Assembly: GCA_015179045.1 (NCBI GenBank)
Contig: WHUZ01000007.1
Location: 1,228,501 to 1,292,500 of the forward strand
Reading direction: 5' to 3'
Source: Kalaharituber pfeilii
Lineage: Eukaryota > Ascomycota > Pezizomycetes > Pezizales > Pezizaceae
DNA: 64,000 bases
Below, one piece after another: positions 1 through 10,054 of this stretch. Numbering within the stretch: the first letter of the stretch is position 1; every line of letters begins with the position of its first letter. The translations under genes were made by a program, and so were the position numbers. Below the pieces are notes generated by a model that worked only from the letters and a program-made list of their open reading frames with translations, searched no databases and had not been told where the DNA came from.

Positions 1-890
1 GGACCACTCCCGAGTCATCAACAACCTCTGCTGGGACTGTCTCCACTATTTCCGGCTCCGCTTGTGCTTGAGGCTGGATGACAGTAGTGTTTCTTGTGAT
101 AACATATAGCATTGGGAGATGCTCTTGAATCGCAAAGAATCGATCACATAGTCCACCAGTTCGCTCTGGGTCAAGGGAGCTGCAAGTCACGAAGACGAAA
201 TGAGCATGAGATGGGGGAGGAGGTACTGGGGCCTCGCTAGCAAACAAGGTTGAGTCTGCAGGAGGCATAGATTTGGTGGCCTTGCTAGGAGGTGTTGAAG
301 AGCTAGGGGCTGCTGATGACGCGGACTGGAGTCGCTTCTCCTGGGCTAAGAGGACCTCTACCGCGGTATCCTATAGTTCAAGTAGGCAGGTGTTAGTGAC
401 TATCACTGTTACTCTTGGTGGGCTAGTGTGCATGGTAGTCTTATACCCTATATACTAGGTCAGTTTCGTCGACATGTATGCAACTAGTGCCACATTCCTC
501 GTCGGCCTCATCCCACCAGAGGTCATATCCATTCATCTTTGAAAACCAAAGGAACCAAACGTGATCTGTATCGTCTAGCTCCCAAGCCTCGTCATTGTGG
601 ATAGCAGCCCATCCCGGTATTCCGTCGAGGACAAGGCGCTGATACAACTCTTTCTTAGTCTCCTCCTTTTTGACAGGTGAAACCTTCGCGGGGGGAGCGT
701 CCGCATCAGGACTAGGAGTGGAAATGTCGTGTACAGCGTCATTGGGGAGGATATGGCTATCGCTGCCAGGTGTGAGGTTTGAGAAATGTGTGATGGCACT
801 TTGTACCACTGAGGGCAGCTGTCTAATTTTTGATATAGTTTGAGGAAGGGATATCAGGAGCGGAGGGAGTAGAAGCGAAAAGAGAAGCAT
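1..890 (-). CDS. Unrecognised protein with N-terminal hydrophobic anchor (partial at the window edge)
   Basis: I do not recognise this family. Exon 1 runs 890-447 (148 codons). A 76-base intron follows (446-371, donor GTATAAG, CACTAAC branch site, acceptor CTATAG). Exon 2 starts at 370 and stays open to base 1, so the gene continues outside the window. Residues 1-16 are strongly hydrophobic (MLLFSLLLPPLLISLP), which suggests a signal peptide or signal anchor. A linker rich in Ser, Pro and Lys follows. Residues from about 98 to 148 are rich in Trp, Asp and Glu (for example DHVWFLWFSKMNGYDLWWDE) and look like a folded domain. Exon 2 contains HAHFVFVTCSSLDPERTGGL, then a tail rich in Gln, Glu and Val. 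The splice joins two frames cleanly in phase 0, which is the main evidence that this is a real gene. Confidence 0.55.
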
Positions 891-2287
891 CGTGTCGGTG
901 GATGAAACTGGTTATTATTGTTACTTTGCGGGTTTCGTTTTTTTTCCTTTTCTGTGTTCGTTGATGCTGCTATAAGTACCCGTGATCAAATTCAATTCTA
1001 GCCTCACCACGCAACTGAGCTGACACTGCTCCAAGTGAATCACTCAGTGAGTGGGCCACGAACCGCTTGATATTTCCGTAAACCAATGGCTTGTTCCTTC
1101 TCCTTATATGTTCAAACTGTGATACTTGTGTACCGAGCCCCACTCAGACAGTGGGGCAAATGGTTTCGCTGTTCGTATATCTGTATATCAAAGAATCCAA
1201 GACAGTTAGTTTACTCTTGTGTATGCTCGAGCTCAAAGACCCTCGTTTTGATCTTCTCCGCTCCTCTGGAACAGCAAGCAGAAGGAATAGAAGGAAAGTC
1301 AGTAAAAATGCAAGCTGATGAGTTGGTCTGGTAGTTATAAGGAATGAGGAAAGGACGTTTCACTTATCACTCTGGCATCCTTGCGGCAGCAGCAGCAGCG
1401 ACGATCGACGCTGTCCTACTCGCCGGCCAGCAGTCTCAAATCCTTGTTATCAGCAAGAGCAATGCCATTGGGGCCTGCGTTGCATCCAGTTTGCATGCGT
1501 CAAATTGTGCAAGAGAACAAACGAACAGGAGAAAAAGAAAAAGTAACGTAGAGTACTGTAGAGTACTCTGGAGCATGAGCCCACGTGCTGTGCTGGCATC
1601 CTTCGAGATGCACCACACCACCTGCCGGGCCAAGCAGTCACTGACGTGTGAAACATACTGGTCGGAGACAGCTAGCTCAACCATGGTCGCAGGAGGCAGG
1701 CCTGCTGAGCGCTGTGCTGGGCCCCTGCCGCAGGAGGTGGCCAGCAGACTGTCGCTAGCAGAGCATGTATGCATAGGTATCGCAGACGTACCAAGCAAGG
1801 TACACCGGCCGCACAGTGCAGGCACTGCGGCGCGTTATCGATAAGAGGGCCCGCGGGCCAATCGGGCAGCATGCGGCTGCACCGCGGAGGCTGATGGCAA
1901 TGAACTGAGCATATCATACCCACGCGATTTGCTGAACTCTCATGACGTTTCCTTTTGCAAGTGCGAGTGTCCTCCACGCGCCTGCGCAAGTGCGCTGTCC
2001 TGTGCTGCTGCTCGTTGACGTCGGCCTCTAAACAGGGGATGGGGCGAGACGACGGCTGGACAAGTAACTCCTTCCACTTTGGGCATTACGTCTGGTACAG
2101 CGAGGCTTTAGCCCGATGCGGCAGTAGCTGGTCCGCTGCTCGTTCCCATCATAACCAATTAATTGCTTTTGTGTACTACTTACTACGCTTCTGTATTCCC
2201 CTTTATCAGATTTTATCGTCGAACGAGATCTTAACGCAACATGTACCCCCATCAGCCTCCTCTTCACCCTGTTGCCCTTTCTTGCTA
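891..2287. other. Intergenic region, no supported gene
   Basis: Both strands have open frames of 60-170 codons here, for example around 1344-1844 plus and 1436-1825 minus. None has recognisable domains, good start contexts or joinable splice sites. They overlap one another in GC-moderate DNA and are probably fortuitous. The stretch 2200-2400 is pyrimidine-rich on the plus strand. Confidence 0.5.
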
Positions 2288-2729
2288 CTAGTACCAAACT
2301 CCTTTCTCAAATGGTTCATTTCCCTTCTCTCTTCCGCCCTCTTCCATGCCTCCCTCATTTCTCCTTTGTCCATATTTTGCCTCGCTGCACCAATCCTGCG
2401 CGAATTTTCTCCTCTCTTTCTCCTCCGTCTTTGGCATCCATTTGTTATGCAATATACGTCTTGCAATTTCCGGTGACACCTTAAACTTGTTCAGCAATCT
2501 CATGCGGTGTAAGAAGCCCTGGCGCCTCAGTAGCAATTGTGTTAATCAGGGTAACTGTGCCAGGAGAGATGCGCTTCGTGATATACCAAACCTTGTGCGT
2601 TAGAGCTGCCTTTGAAGCTTGCCAATGGGGATATTCATGATATCTTCTGGAGTAGGTTTGGATGCGCAAGCCATATAGAGTCTGGATACGAGGACCTTGC
2701 TTCAAGTGACTCTTGCTTTGATTCTTCAT
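2288..2729 (-). pseudogene. RRG9: Rrg9/neugrin-like gene with a one-base frame break
   Basis: Rrg9 is a fungal mitochondrial protein needed for respiratory growth and mtDNA maintenance, related to animal neugrin. Two overlapping minus-strand frames together carry the family core. The first frame (from 2729) gives HWQASKAALTHKV, then TKRISPGTV, then LTPHEIAEQ and stops. The second frame gives FKVSPEIARRILHNKW and MPKTEEKERRK. The family pattern is LAEQFKVSPEAxRRILKSKW, so the two halves belong together. Dropping a single G near 2486 fuses AEQ to FKVSPE exactly. The N terminus is short compared with the family, so upstream exons may be missing or unseen. This could be a decayed gene or an intact gene with a base-call error. 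Family assignment rests on recall of the conserved motif. Confidence 0.6.
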
Positions 2730-5545
2730 GCAGGAAATGTATGCAGAATGAAATGTTTGCCTGCAAATGATTGCAGTCGTATGTACGGAGTCAAACTGAA
2801 AAGGAAGACAAGATCATGTAGGTAATTATGAGGTCTTGACGCTGGTAGAATTAGATGGATTATTGTAACAGTTATCGACTATTAGTCGCTGTTACTCGAA
2901 ACGGGATTCGAGAATATCGCTGCATCAATTGCCCAGTTTAGAGGAAGCTCGAATATATCCGTTAAATCTATGAGATGTTGCTAGTGGCTATCTTTGCTGG
3001 CGCGACACGAGCACTGGAGGCTAGTCAGTCATGACGGGTCAGGCGAAACGTTACTATAGCTCCCCACGTGTGTGGTGCTTGCGGGTGTCTTACCCCACTG
3101 CACAGCCTCCACAGGTTGGGCTTGTTGTTCATTTTTTTTTAATTCTGCAGCGCAGCTGTATGATGTGGCCCAATCTAGTACTAAGTAGATAGCAATAGAG
3201 CGCCTATACTTATGGTCTTGGATTTGGTATAGTGAGAGCTATAGGATTGAATTCTCTTCTCCAGTAATAATCTCTTAGTTGGTAGTAGAGATTATGTTAG
3301 GAATATTTTCGATAGTAATAAATCATAGATTTGTATTAGTAAGGATTTAGCATAATACTATAGAGAATATATAGATAGCTCTAAGCAGTAGGAAGAGAGC
3401 TTGAAAGAGGAGATATATGATTCTAAATGTGATATAATTTGTTTATAGCTTAAGAGATTGCTGTAGTATATAGAAGAAAAAGAAGTAAAATAGTATTATA
3501 GTTAATAGTATTAGATACCTATAGGTAACTATTATACGTTTGGCAGAGATAACGTACTTACTTATTATAACTTTGATAAAAATGCTGTTTATACTAAGAG
3601 ATAGGTAGAAGTGTGAGATATTGTTTAAGAAACTATATATAGGTAGAAGTCTAGAACTTCATATATAAGAGGTATAGATACATGAGGTAGAAATGAGTTT
3701 TTCTTGTAAGCACTTTCTTCTCAATTGAGTAACTAGGCCCCTTTTTTTTTATTGCATCGATATGCTTCAATTTTCCAAGTGCTAGATTTCTATATAAGTA
3801 TAAGAGATTCCTCTTTTATTTAAATATTATAATCTTTGTTTTTTTTCATTATTTGGCTTGATAGATTTCTGGGCATTACAAGTTATTATTAGTTTTCCAA
3901 ATCACTGTACTTTGTAACACTGAGATTACTAAGTATTTGTTTGTTAATTTTTTTCTTTTTTTTAATAACATTTAGATGTAAGTAGCTAGGTCAGGCCCTG
4001 GGGGCGAGGCTAGAGCAGGCCAGGCTAGGGTACTTTTGACTTGGGGGAACGTAGGGAAAGAGTGAGTGGGTAGAGAAGGTGGGAAGGGGGCAGGGAGAAA
4101 AGAACAGGGAGGATAGGAATTTTGAACTCGACTACGGCCTTTAATATGGTATATGTAAGTATGCATATGTACATATGTATGTATATAGTTGATATATAAT
4201 GGATCTCGACGTGTCTTCTTGCATTGTATGTAAGGGTTGATAACTGTGAGCAGGTATTAAAAGGCATGCACGCGGCGTTACCCTGAGGATGGTGGGATGT
4301 TAGGTTGATAACTGTGTAATTATGAGTCTTGGGTTTTCAGTTGTAAAGAATGGTGGGTGAGTTAATTAGTATGTGGGTAGATGGTATAGGCTCGGGCGAT
4401 AGGGAGGGGTCACGGAGGGAGGGAGAGAGGGAAGGAAGGAAAGATGGAATTATAATCTACATATAAATTTAAACTGTTGGAATTAGATGTACGTACACCC
4501 GATAAGGGCAGGGGAGAAGGAGCAGAGGCAGGGGAAAATGCAGAGGATGTAGAGGCGGAGGGGTTCAAGACTGGCCGAGAGGTTCAGAACTGGCGGCGAG
4601 CCGGAGGAGGATGACATAGTAGTAATATTCTGCGCCCCGTCTATGCGGCTGTCTCACTCAGTACTTGATAGTCAGCGCTGATGACTGTAAGCTTCAGATC
4701 CGGAATCGTCTGCGTGGGCATAGGAGATCACGTCCTATCCCAGCAGTAGTTGATGCGGTGTTCTCTTTCCAATAACGATCCCCTCGTCCTTGCTGAATTG
4801 TTGCCGCAGGCTGAGCCTACAGCAGTTCAGCACCGCAAAGCAGCAGTACTATATCGGAACCCCCTGATCTCATCTCGGGAAAACCAAAATTACAGCCTTC
4901 GGAAGCAGGGGGTCTTCCATTAGGTATGCCATTCTTTCTAATCAATCGCTCTATCTCAACTATCATAGCAACGATGTCTAGCTCTACATCCTTTCCGTCC
5001 TCTTTTTCTTTGAGTCCGTGGAGCAGCGAGAGGAGGGCATTCGGCAGCGGGGTCTACAGCATGGCGCGAACGCCAGGATGAGGACGCTGCGTTGTGCCCG
5101 GCATGTATCACCGTTACCGGTTGTACCAGCTGAAGTGGATAGGCGAATCATATGGTATGGGTATTGAGATCAGTCTCACCTGAAACCCTGTTTGAAGTGG
5201 CATAATTTATGCTATTCTACTCCATCGGTTCTCTGTCCATCGGCAAAGACCCAATTGATTGAATTAATGTATGTATGAGTTATGCAATTTTAGGGGTGAC
5301 ATATGCATAGAACCGTCAGGGATTTGCTTTTGTAAAAGTTCGCTGGAAGATTGGTATATTATATGATTTGACCTGATGGCATCTCAATGAAGTGTACATC
5401 CAGCCACCCCTAGCACCATGCATTCCTCAGCTGTGGAGGACACTGCATCTTTCCTGCCCTTGCATCATCCCGTGCACCACAGTAATGTAACCTTACCCGC
5501 GCCCCATACCACACGCACAACACCCCGCGACAACCCCACCCTAAC
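2730..5545. other. Long intergenic region with no gene
   Basis: I see no supported coding region. 2730-3120 is ordinary noncoding sequence. 3160-3970 is the AT-rich island described separately. 3972-4440 is purine-rich on the plus strand (AG-rich runs such as GGAGGGAGAGAGGGAAGG) with a TATG/ATGT-rich patch at 4145-4200. 4450-5400 has mixed composition with scattered stop codons in all frames. 5418-5687 has an open plus frame, but it is antisense to ARPC5 exon 2. Confidence 0.5.
3160..3970. repeat. AT-rich, CpG-poor island resembling RIP-mutated repeat
   Basis: The sequence changes abruptly to high A+T with very many TA steps (TAGTA, TATAG, ATAT) and almost no CG dinucleotides. Stops occur in all six frames. 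This is the look of fungal DNA altered by repeat-induced point mutation (C to T in repeated DNA), typically an old transposon. No transposase motif is legible, so the origin is inferred from composition only. Confidence 0.4.
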
Positions 5546-6363
5546 TCACACTGTCCTGCGGTCCGTCATGCACCTGACGATGCTTCCCTCCCCCGCTACA
5601 TCGATGACCTTCTCATGCCAGCTGAGCAGCACACTCATCTTTCCTCCAGTTCCAGCACCCGAGCTGGCATCCTTCATCCCCTTGTAAATGTACTTTGTTA
5701 GAACGTCGAGGAGCTCGGTGCCGTTGGGGAGCTCGGATATCCGGGAGAGGGTAGCAGCCATTTCAACTGATTTGATAGAAGAGAGGATTTCTAGTACAGT
5801 TTGGAGGTGCAGATCCTGGATAGAAGTTTAGATTAGCTTAATTTTATGAGTTGCCACGCGTTATGGACGACTATGCGGGGTTCGGAGAAATAGCGGGAGT
5901 GACAGGTTAGACAAGGGTGATATCAGGACATCGGAAAATCACAGGAAAGGGTTCTAGAAGAAAGTCATCCTCGATTCCCGTGCTTCAACCCCCTTTCCCC
6001 CGAGGCACTGAATAAGTTCTCCCAGACCCTAAATGTAACCCATGGGCTCCTTCAAGCGGAAGTACCAGAGAAAAAAAAACACGAATATAGAAAATTTTTA
6101 GATAGCCATAATGGAAGTCAATGCTTCTGTCTCACCTTCCCAGCTTCGTCCCCCCCATACGGCACCTTCTCCAATGCAAACCTCAGCGCCGCCTCCTGCT
6201 CCCCACGCTGCAGGAACTGCCTGCACTGCGTCGCATATCCCTGGATCTCCGCCAGCGACACAGGTGGCAGCTGCGGGTGTAGCAGCTCCGGCGGGAAGTG
6301 CGTGTCGGGGTCAAGGGCGTCAATGTCGATGAGCCGGTAGTTGGCAGTGACGGCGGGGGCCAT
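5546..6363 (-). CDS. ARC15: ARP2/3 complex subunit 5 (p16-Arc, ARPC5)
   Basis: This is the smallest subunit of the Arp2/3 complex, which nucleates branched actin at cortical patches and endocytic sites. Exon 1 is 6363-6136 and exon 2 is 5815-5546, giving 165 residues, close to the family's usual 150-165. The N terminus ANYRLIDIDALDPDTHFPPE and the run ALEKVPYGGDEAGK match the family start. Exon 2 begins DLHLQTVLEILSSIK and ends with the signature LLSWHEKV, then GSIVRCMTDRRTV. The splice is phase 0 (donor AAG/GTGAGA, acceptor TATCCAG). The intron is 320 bases, several times longer than its neighbours, but no missing exon is needed because the protein aligns continuously across it. The start ATG sits in a normal context directly before the conserved segment. 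Confidence 0.93.
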
Positions 6364-6916
6364 TGTTGTTTAAGGAATAAATATGAATGTAAAACTTCTT
6401 TCGTGGAATTGGAGCGGTTCGTAATGGGATGGGGTAATGGGATGGGGTTGCGTGTCACTATAAGTGGTAGTGGATAAGAATTGGTGGGGCACGGTCGTGG
6501 TCGTCAGTAGACTGAGCTCAGTGAAGAAGCTCCGAGAGTTCGAATGTGGTTGGTTTCAGCAGTGCACTAGCTTGATTGGGCTCTCAATGCACGGCACGTG
6601 ACTTTAACAGAAAAATGCTTCTATCTCTTTCGGGTAGCCGTTCTCACGAGGTACCTTTTCGTGTACAAGAGAATAAAAGTACAATTCCGCCTATGCGACA
6701 CATTCTCCTTAGTAAAAATGCATATTAATTTGTACGCCAGAGAAGAGGTTTCTGATGAACGATGCTTATGGATGGTATGTACAGGCCGAGTTCCTCTTCC
6801 AAAACAGCAAGCCAACAATGACCTGATAGTAATACAGAATCATGAATCTAAAAATGTGTATCTTGCATGCTTGCGTCAACAACCAGGATCATACAGTTAG
6901 AGACATCCGACACTTT
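6364..6916. other. Intergenic region
   Basis: This is the space between the ARPC5 start and the ubiquitin protease stop. An open plus frame at 6598-6900 has no recognisable domain. I see nothing else supported. Confidence 0.5.
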
Positions 6917-8750
6917 CTACCGATTTTCTCTTATTCTTTCATAGAACAATAAGTACACTTCCTTTTGCTGAGCAAGAACATCCTCAGTCTTGGCTTCTTT
7001 CACCTTTTCGTCACTAATTCGCCACCACTTGTTATTCCTTTTCGTTTTCTTCCTTTTGGTGCCTGTGTCAACCTTGGCTGTGGATGTGGGCACCGTGGGA
7101 GTTAACGGGCTGGCTTCCTCAGTTACAGTAGCAGCGGACATTGTAGTTTGAAGGGAGGATGAGGATTTGGGCCTGTCCTCGAAAGTCTCACTGGGAACAC
7201 TTAATGAAAGGGGCTTTGGACTAGATGTCAATTCTTGAATTTTATCCAAAGCATCCGTCGGTGTGCTTGAGCCATTGATCATTGCAATCGCGTTTTGTGA
7301 GTTTTGTTCATCCCCATTTGGCTGCTTAGGAATATTCGTAGTTGACGCCGAAGGCATCACCGAAATGGTAGGAGTAGATGTCGGACTATTCCCTGTAGAT
7401 GGCAGATGGGGATTGGAAAAAGGTGGGGGGTAAACAATTTGCCTCCTAAAGCACTCATAATGCCCACTATCATGACCACCCTTGTGTGTAACCAGGCATT
7501 GCAATTTATAGCCCCTTCGATCTAGCAATCCACCCATGGAAAGTTTCTCCGGGAAAGAGACCTTGCAAATGTTTTTCCGAGAACTTAAATATTGATCATA
7601 GATTGACCGTGAAAGGTGAATGACAATGACAGGAGGGAAGCTCGACATCCTAGTACGCTTGGCTATCCGCGACCTTGTCGCAGGGCTAGACGGCGGGAGC
7701 TGAACACCCGCCGGTACTGTCTGGGGGTCGCCATCAACAGCATGCTGGAGGCGTTGTATGGCATCTTGAATAGCATCCCTGTCACCCTGGGAAGATGTCT
7801 TAGATAACTTTGCCTCATAATAGGCAATAGCGTGCAGCAGTCGGCATTTGTCGCATTGAAAGTCATCGATATATTCGGTCATAAATGCCCCGTCGATGCA
7901 TTCATTGAGCGTTGCAGATGCCTGTGTTAGAATAATAAGTCAGAAAGAAAGATAGATTAAAGAAATCAATTTAGTTAACTATACAGACCTTGTGAGGAAC
8001 AGTCAATGTCAAGACGACGAATTTGGATAAATTTGGTTTTGTTTTGTATTTGCATCTCTGACACTCAATCTCAGACTCTAGGGTCCCTTCAAGCGGCATT
8101 CCGGATTCCGCCAAAAAGTCCATATCTAATTTGAGCTGTGATGTGACCGACTGGTGTTGAGCATCTCCAGCCTCACTATGCATTCGCACGGCTTCCAGCT
8201 TCTTGTTAAATTTATGCATATCATGGTACTCTTCCGCTAATTTTTCAGCGACAACCTGCAAAAATTCTTGTGCATCTTGTTGAGCTCGCGATATTTTTTG
8301 CCTGAAGATGCGCTCCAACACGGTCAAGAAAGGTCTGGCTGATATTGTTTTTCGCCGAATCGGTTTTTCATTGAGGCTATCTAGAATCTCCTTCAAGGCG
8401 CCTGATAGGAAAGGCTTCTGGGGTAAAAACTCCCCATTTTCTTTGGCTATTCGGGTTCGGTGGATAAGGTATTCGCGAAGCTCTGGGAGACCAGCAAGTG
8501 CCTGAAGAACAGAGTTGATCTTCGTAAGGATTAGCTCATAGTCCCTGCAGTACCAACAAAGGCTGACATAAAAACTTACGAAACAGTCGTTTGCGGTGTT
8601 AACCAAACCAACTACACCTTTTTGGCGTTGACTGGATGATGTATTGTTATTGTCGATTGCGAACGAGGGGCTGAAGACATAAACAAGAGTGATCGCTGCC
8701 AGTGAGGCGACACCCGCGTAGGCAATAGTGAGATTCCGGTTACTCGGCAT
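6917..8750 (-). CDS. Membrane-anchored ubiquitin-specific protease (USP30/Ubp16-like)
   Basis: This is a cysteine protease (peptidase C19) that removes ubiquitin from proteins. Exons are 8750-8580, 8519-7989 and 7921-6917, giving 568 residues. Residues 7-29 form one transmembrane segment (LTIAYAGVASLAAITLVYVF), as in USP30 and yeast Ubp16 of the mitochondrial outer membrane, so a similar location is inferred. The Cys box reads GLVNTANDCF joined to INSVLQALAG, with the nucleophile in DCF. The QQDAQEF motif follows. Two Cys-x2-Cys pairs (CQRC, CDKC) form the zinc ribbon in the fingers. The His box is GGHDSGHYECF and the last catalytic element is WWRISDEKV. A low-complexity Ser/Pro/Thr insert separates the His box from the C terminus. 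Intron 1 splits the Cys box, is 60 bases long and has no in-frame stop. Confidence 0.9.
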
Positions 8751-9441
8751 AACTTGTGATTTTTCGCCCTTTTATATACCCTTTTTTGGCCCTGAGTTGA
8801 AACAACTTGACCTATAAGTGGCAGCGAATAGCAGAAGAGCTAGTCTTGATGACACAGACTGGACGGAGAATGAATGTTTTTCTTTGCCCTTCCCCGAAAG
8901 GGTCGAATTGGTTTCCCTTCTCAATCCGAGTAGCTGCTCATCTGTACTGGGTGTTGGAGGTCGTGATCTGCCACAGCTGGCATCCATTTCGGCGAACGAT
9001 ACACGGAAACTTGGGACCTCCTGTACCGCTTGTTTGCCGGTGGGGGGCTGCCTGGCGCTCAGGACCGAGAGCTACATGCTACGCCGCGGCAGTGTATTCC
9101 TGAGTACAAGTTACGCGGTCATGTCGAGATGCAGCACCCAACGCCCAGGCTCACGTAATTTTTTTGCAGTAAATCTCGATTCCAGTATCATATCAGGAAT
9201 TATATGCGTAAGAAGGTGTTTTACCATAAACTAATAGGACTATCACAGGTGCTGACTTAGTACATAGGATTTATGTCCCAAGTTGGAAATCCGGAGAGCG
9301 AGGATAAGCCCAAAAGAAGTACTCTGAGTAAGTAACTCTCATTTCTCTGTAGCCAATTCGTAACTCACCATACTCTCCAATACTAGGCGCAGAAGGGATG
9401 GGGAGGGGGCGGGAGACAGACTTGAAGGCATATGTTTTGCT

Positions 9442-9626
9442 GTGAACTGACCTATGGCTTGACGAAGTGGAATGCGCATATCTGTTTGTTAAAGTGATGG
9501 AGGTTACAAGCAGCCCCAGGTAGAGGTAGGTATGAAGATGAGGTCCCTTGTTCGATTCCCACGTCAAGCTGGTGGAGAGGGTTGTCCAGCAACCCAATCT
9601 AAAAGATACCCGGTTTCAGCAAGACC
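9442..9626 (+). repeat. tRNA-derived SINE-like repeat, copy 1
   Basis: The unit starts with GTGAACTGACC and holds a box-B-like promoter element (GTTCGATTCCC, 9550-9560). An 8-base complementary pair, GCTTGACG (9457-9464) and CGTCAAGC (9562-9569), sits where a tRNA acceptor stem would be. Downstream come GAGGGTTGTCCAGCA and CCCGGTTTCAGCA. The same head, box B and tail motifs, slightly diverged, recur at 63031-63245. Shared tRNA-like head plus shared unrelated tail is the organisation of a SINE. The T arm does not pair well, so a working tRNA is unlikely. Confidence 0.5.
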
Positions 9627-10032
9627 TAATTATAAATTCTACATTTTCCACGAATCCGAATACACATCTCTACATTGGCTTTCATCCTTTCACTCAATCA
9701 AGTGCACCACACCAGTATACCAAGTAATAAATTAGAAAAATGGAGACCGGGAAAATAGAAATAAATTTTGCCTGTTCCTCTGTGCTTAAATCCAATCCAA
9801 CCAAAACAGCAGAGCGACAATCCTAAAATTCACTAAACCACATCCTGAGTTGGCATATTGCATGAACTTGGCAGAAGATTCATCTAGCACTAATTGACGG
9901 TAACGCAGTTTGTCATTGATCAAGAATAGAAAAAGTTGGAGAAGAGGGGCCTCTCAAGTTTAGGTACTTTCTACTATGTATCTAATGATAATATGGGCAG
10001 AGCTGGGAAGCTTAGATTCCCCCCCTCTTACC

Positions 10033-10054
10033 AAAAAAAAAAAAAAAAAAAAAA
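10033..10054 (+). repeat. Homopolymer run of 22 A
   Basis: There is an uninterrupted run of A in intergenic DNA. It could be a simple repeat or the fossil tail of a retroposed sequence. No matching body is recognisable just upstream. Confidence 0.8.

Noticed and set aside
1344..1844. 166-codon plus frame and overlapping minus frames
   Set aside because: No domain, mutual overlap of open frames on both strands, no splice partners; composition explains the openness.
9442..9569. Functional tRNA gene with intron
   Set aside because: Acceptor stem and box B are present, but the T arm does not pair and the D arm is irregular; shared tail with another copy favours a SINE.
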